NCBI GenBank assembly: GCA_946626015.1
Contig: CAMOTT010000001.1
Coordinates: forward strand, 1 to 34,697
Length of the DNA: 34,697 nucleotides
Direction of reading: 5' to 3'
From: an uncultured Clostridia bacterium
Lineage (GTDB): Bacteria; Bacillota; Clostridia; Oscillospirales; Acutalibacteraceae
Each line of letters begins with the position of its first letter. Position 1 is the stretch's first letter. A program made the position numbers and the translations under genes. Shown here piece after piece: positions 33,512 to 34,697 of this stretch. Below the pieces are notes generated by a model that saw only the letters and a program-made list of their open reading frames with translations, was not told the origin of the DNA and made no database searches.

Positions 33512-34465
33512 ATGGATAAGATAGCGGTTTTGATCCCATGTTACAACGAGGAAAAAACCATCGGGAAAGTGGTAAGCGATTACCGGCATTATCTTCCCGA
33601 CGCGACCATTTATGTGTACGACAACAATTCAAAGGATCTGACCGCAAAGGTCGCGGAAGAAGCCGGAGCGATCGTCAGATATGAGCATATGCAGGGCAAG
33701 GGCAACGTCATTCGCAGGATGTTCAATGAGATCGACGCGCAGTGCTATCTGATGATCGACGGAGACGACACCTATCCTGCGGAGAATTCTCCCGAAATGG
33801 TGAAATGCGTGTTGGAAGAACAGGTGGATATGGTCATTGGTGACAGGCTGTCGTCAACGTATTTTACCGAAAACAAAAGGCCGTTTCACAATTTTGGTAA
33901 CTCGATAGTCCGTCTTTTGATAAACACTTTTTTCAAATCCAACGTAAAAGATATCATGACCGGATACAGGGCGTTCAGCTACAGGTTTGTAAAGACTTTT
34001 CCCGTGTTGTCCAAGGGCTTTGAAATAGAAACTGAAATGACCATCCACGCCATTGACAAAAATATGTCGATGAAAAATGTTGTGGTAAATTATCGCGACA
34101 GACCCGACGGCAGCGAATCCAAGCTGAACACCTACTCGGACGGAATAAAGGTTTTGAGAGAAATAATAAAACTTTACAGGAACTACAAGCCGGCGGTGTT
34201 TTTCAGCTTGATAGCCGTACTGCTGGCGCTTGTTTCCACCGCGTTTCTCATACCGGTTCTGATCGCTTATTTTAAGACGGGGCTTGTTGAACGGTTCCCC
34301 ACGCTGATAGTCTGCTGCTTTGTTTATGTGGCGGCGCTGCTCTCATTCTTTTGCGGCAGGATACTGTCCTGTATCGTACAAAAAAACAAACAGGATTTTG
34401 AGATATGTCTTCGCACGGCAACGGATAAATATAAAAGTCTGATGAACGGTTCCGAAGACAAATAA
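33512..34465 (+). CDS. Glycosyltransferase family 2, GtrB/DPM1-like
   Basis: A 317-residue enzyme: GT-A domain with LIPCYNEEKTIGKVV, YDNNSKD, HMQGKGNVIR and the metal site DGDD (83-86), then MTGYRAFS and GFEIETEMT, typical of polyprenyl-phosphate sugar synthases. Two C-terminal membrane helices (about 205-265) follow, and a short tail. Such enzymes load a sugar from a nucleotide donor onto polyprenyl phosphate on the cytoplasmic face. The preceding polytopic protein would be a natural partner to transfer that sugar outside. ATG 33512 has GAGGGTGAA upstream and lies four bases after the partner gene's stop, so translation is probably coupled. A terminator follows. Confidence 0.92.
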   Translation: MDKIAVLIPCYNEEKTIGKVVSDYRHYLPDATIYVYDNNSKDLTAKVAEEAGAIVRYEHMQGKGNVIRRMFNEIDAQCYLMIDGDDTYPAENSPEMVKCVLEEQVDMVIGDRLSSTYFTENKRPFHNFGNSIVRLLINTFFKSNVKDIMTGYRAFSYRFVKTFPVLSKGFEIETEMTIHAIDKNMSMKNVVVNYRDRPDGSESKLNTYSDGIKVLREIIKLYRNYKPAVFFSLIAVLLALVSTAFLIPVLIAYFKTGLVERFPTLIVCCFVYVAALLSFFCGRILSCIVQKNKQDFEICLRTATDKYKSLMNGSEDK

Positions 34466-34481
34466 CAAAATAAAAAACGAT

Positions 34482-34526
34482 CACGGCCGAGTCGGGAACA
34501 TCTCCCTGCTCAGCCGTGTTTTTTTT
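34482..34526 (+). terminator. Rho-independent terminator, probably bidirectional
   Basis: CACGGCCGAG (34482-34491) pairs with CTCAGCCGTG (34509-34518) with one mismatch and an inner GGGA/TCCC, followed by eight T. On the other strand the stem is also followed by a T-rich run, so it can serve asnS as well. Confidence 0.9.
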
Positions 34527-34530
34527 GATT

Positions 34531-34697
34531 TTAAAAATCCGCAGAGCCGGTGGTTCTGGGGAAGGGGAGCACGTCCCGGATATTTGAAATGCCCGTCAGG
34601 TACATTACCATCCTCTCAAAGCCAAGGCCGAAGCCGCAGTGCTTCGTGCCGCCGTAACGGCGGAGGGCAAGATACCACCAGGAGGCGTCCTCGTCCA
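34531..34697 (-). CDS. asnS: Asparaginyl-tRNA synthetase, C-terminal fragment (cut by window edge)
   Basis: The last 54 residues and stop codon of a class II aminoacyl-tRNA synthetase enter from the right edge. The fragment reads DEDASWWYLALRRYGG, then motif 3 GFGLGFERMVMYLTG and the ending SNIRDVLPFPRTTGSADF, which matches the C-terminus of bacterial AsnRS. The enzyme attaches asparagine to tRNA-Asn. The start lies outside the window. Not broken as far as visible. Confidence 0.93.
   Translation of the reverse strand, partial: DEDASWWYLALRRYGGTKHCGFGLGFERMVMYLTGISNIRDVLPFPRTTGSADF

Overview
The window looks like a chromosomal segment of a low-to-mid GC, Gram-positive anaerobe of the class Clostridia, probably an Oscillospirales/Ruminococcaceae-type gut organism. 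This rests on the gene families present (iron-containing alcohol dehydrogenase, TmcAL, EF-G-like GTPase, NPKTG-type sorted protein, Clostridia-style exopolysaccharide genes), on strong AGGAGG-type ribosome binding sites with near-consensus TTGACA-17-TATAAT promoters, and on dispersed CTCCCT...AGGGAG hairpin repeats. The taxonomic call is inference; no rRNA or other phylogenetic marker is present in full.

Layout. (1) 1-2.4 kb, minus strand: a small operon with its own promoter: secreted hypothetical protein, Fe-alcohol dehydrogenase, lipoprotein. (2) 2.5-13.7 kb, minus strand: a long exopolysaccharide/capsule operon read from a promoter near 13.68 kb: GT2, Wzy/ligase-like polymerase, GT4, polysaccharide pyruvyl transferase, hexapeptide acetyltransferase, membrane-anchored metallophosphoesterase, two tandem Wzz-like chain-length proteins (the second fused to a degenerate GGDEF domain), and the polyprenyl-phosphate sugar-1-phosphate transferase that starts the repeat unit. 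(3) 13.8-19.0 kb: the other half of the locus in mixed orientation: a TagB/TagF-like glycerophosphotransferase (+), a Wzx-like flippase and a GT4 (-), and an FrhB-like iron-sulfur protein (+) of the kind often found with pyruvyl transferases. No tyrosine kinase (CapB/Wzc) or cognate phosphatase is present. (4) 19.3-25.2 kb, plus strand: HAD hydrolase, mfd, phosphoglucomutase/phosphomannomutase and a 31-residue membrane peptide, closed by a clear terminator. (5) 25.25-25.95 kb: a gene-free, repeat-rich stretch. (6) 26.0-30.3 kb, minus strand: a probable cell-wall-anchored alanine-rich protein, an atypical EF-G-like GTPase and TmcAL. (7) 30.4-34.5 kb, plus strand: an MFS transporter, then a two-gene cassette of a large polytopic membrane protein (DUF6020-like) and a GtrB/DPM1-like glycosyltransferase, with a bidirectional-looking terminator. 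(8) The right edge cuts through asnS (minus strand, C-terminus only).

How it fits together. The EPS locus holds a nearly complete Wzx/Wzy pathway: priming transferase, extending GTs, flippase, polymerase, chain-length proteins and decorating enzymes (pyruvyl, acetyl and glycerophosphate groups). The phosphomutase could supply sugar-1-phosphate precursors. The 31.8-34.5 kb pair could add a further lipid-linked-sugar decoration. The strongest candidate for something undescribed is the pair of Wzz-like proteins with a pseudo-GGDEF module where a tyrosine kinase would normally sit, which may couple polymer length to a nucleotide signal or a partner protein.
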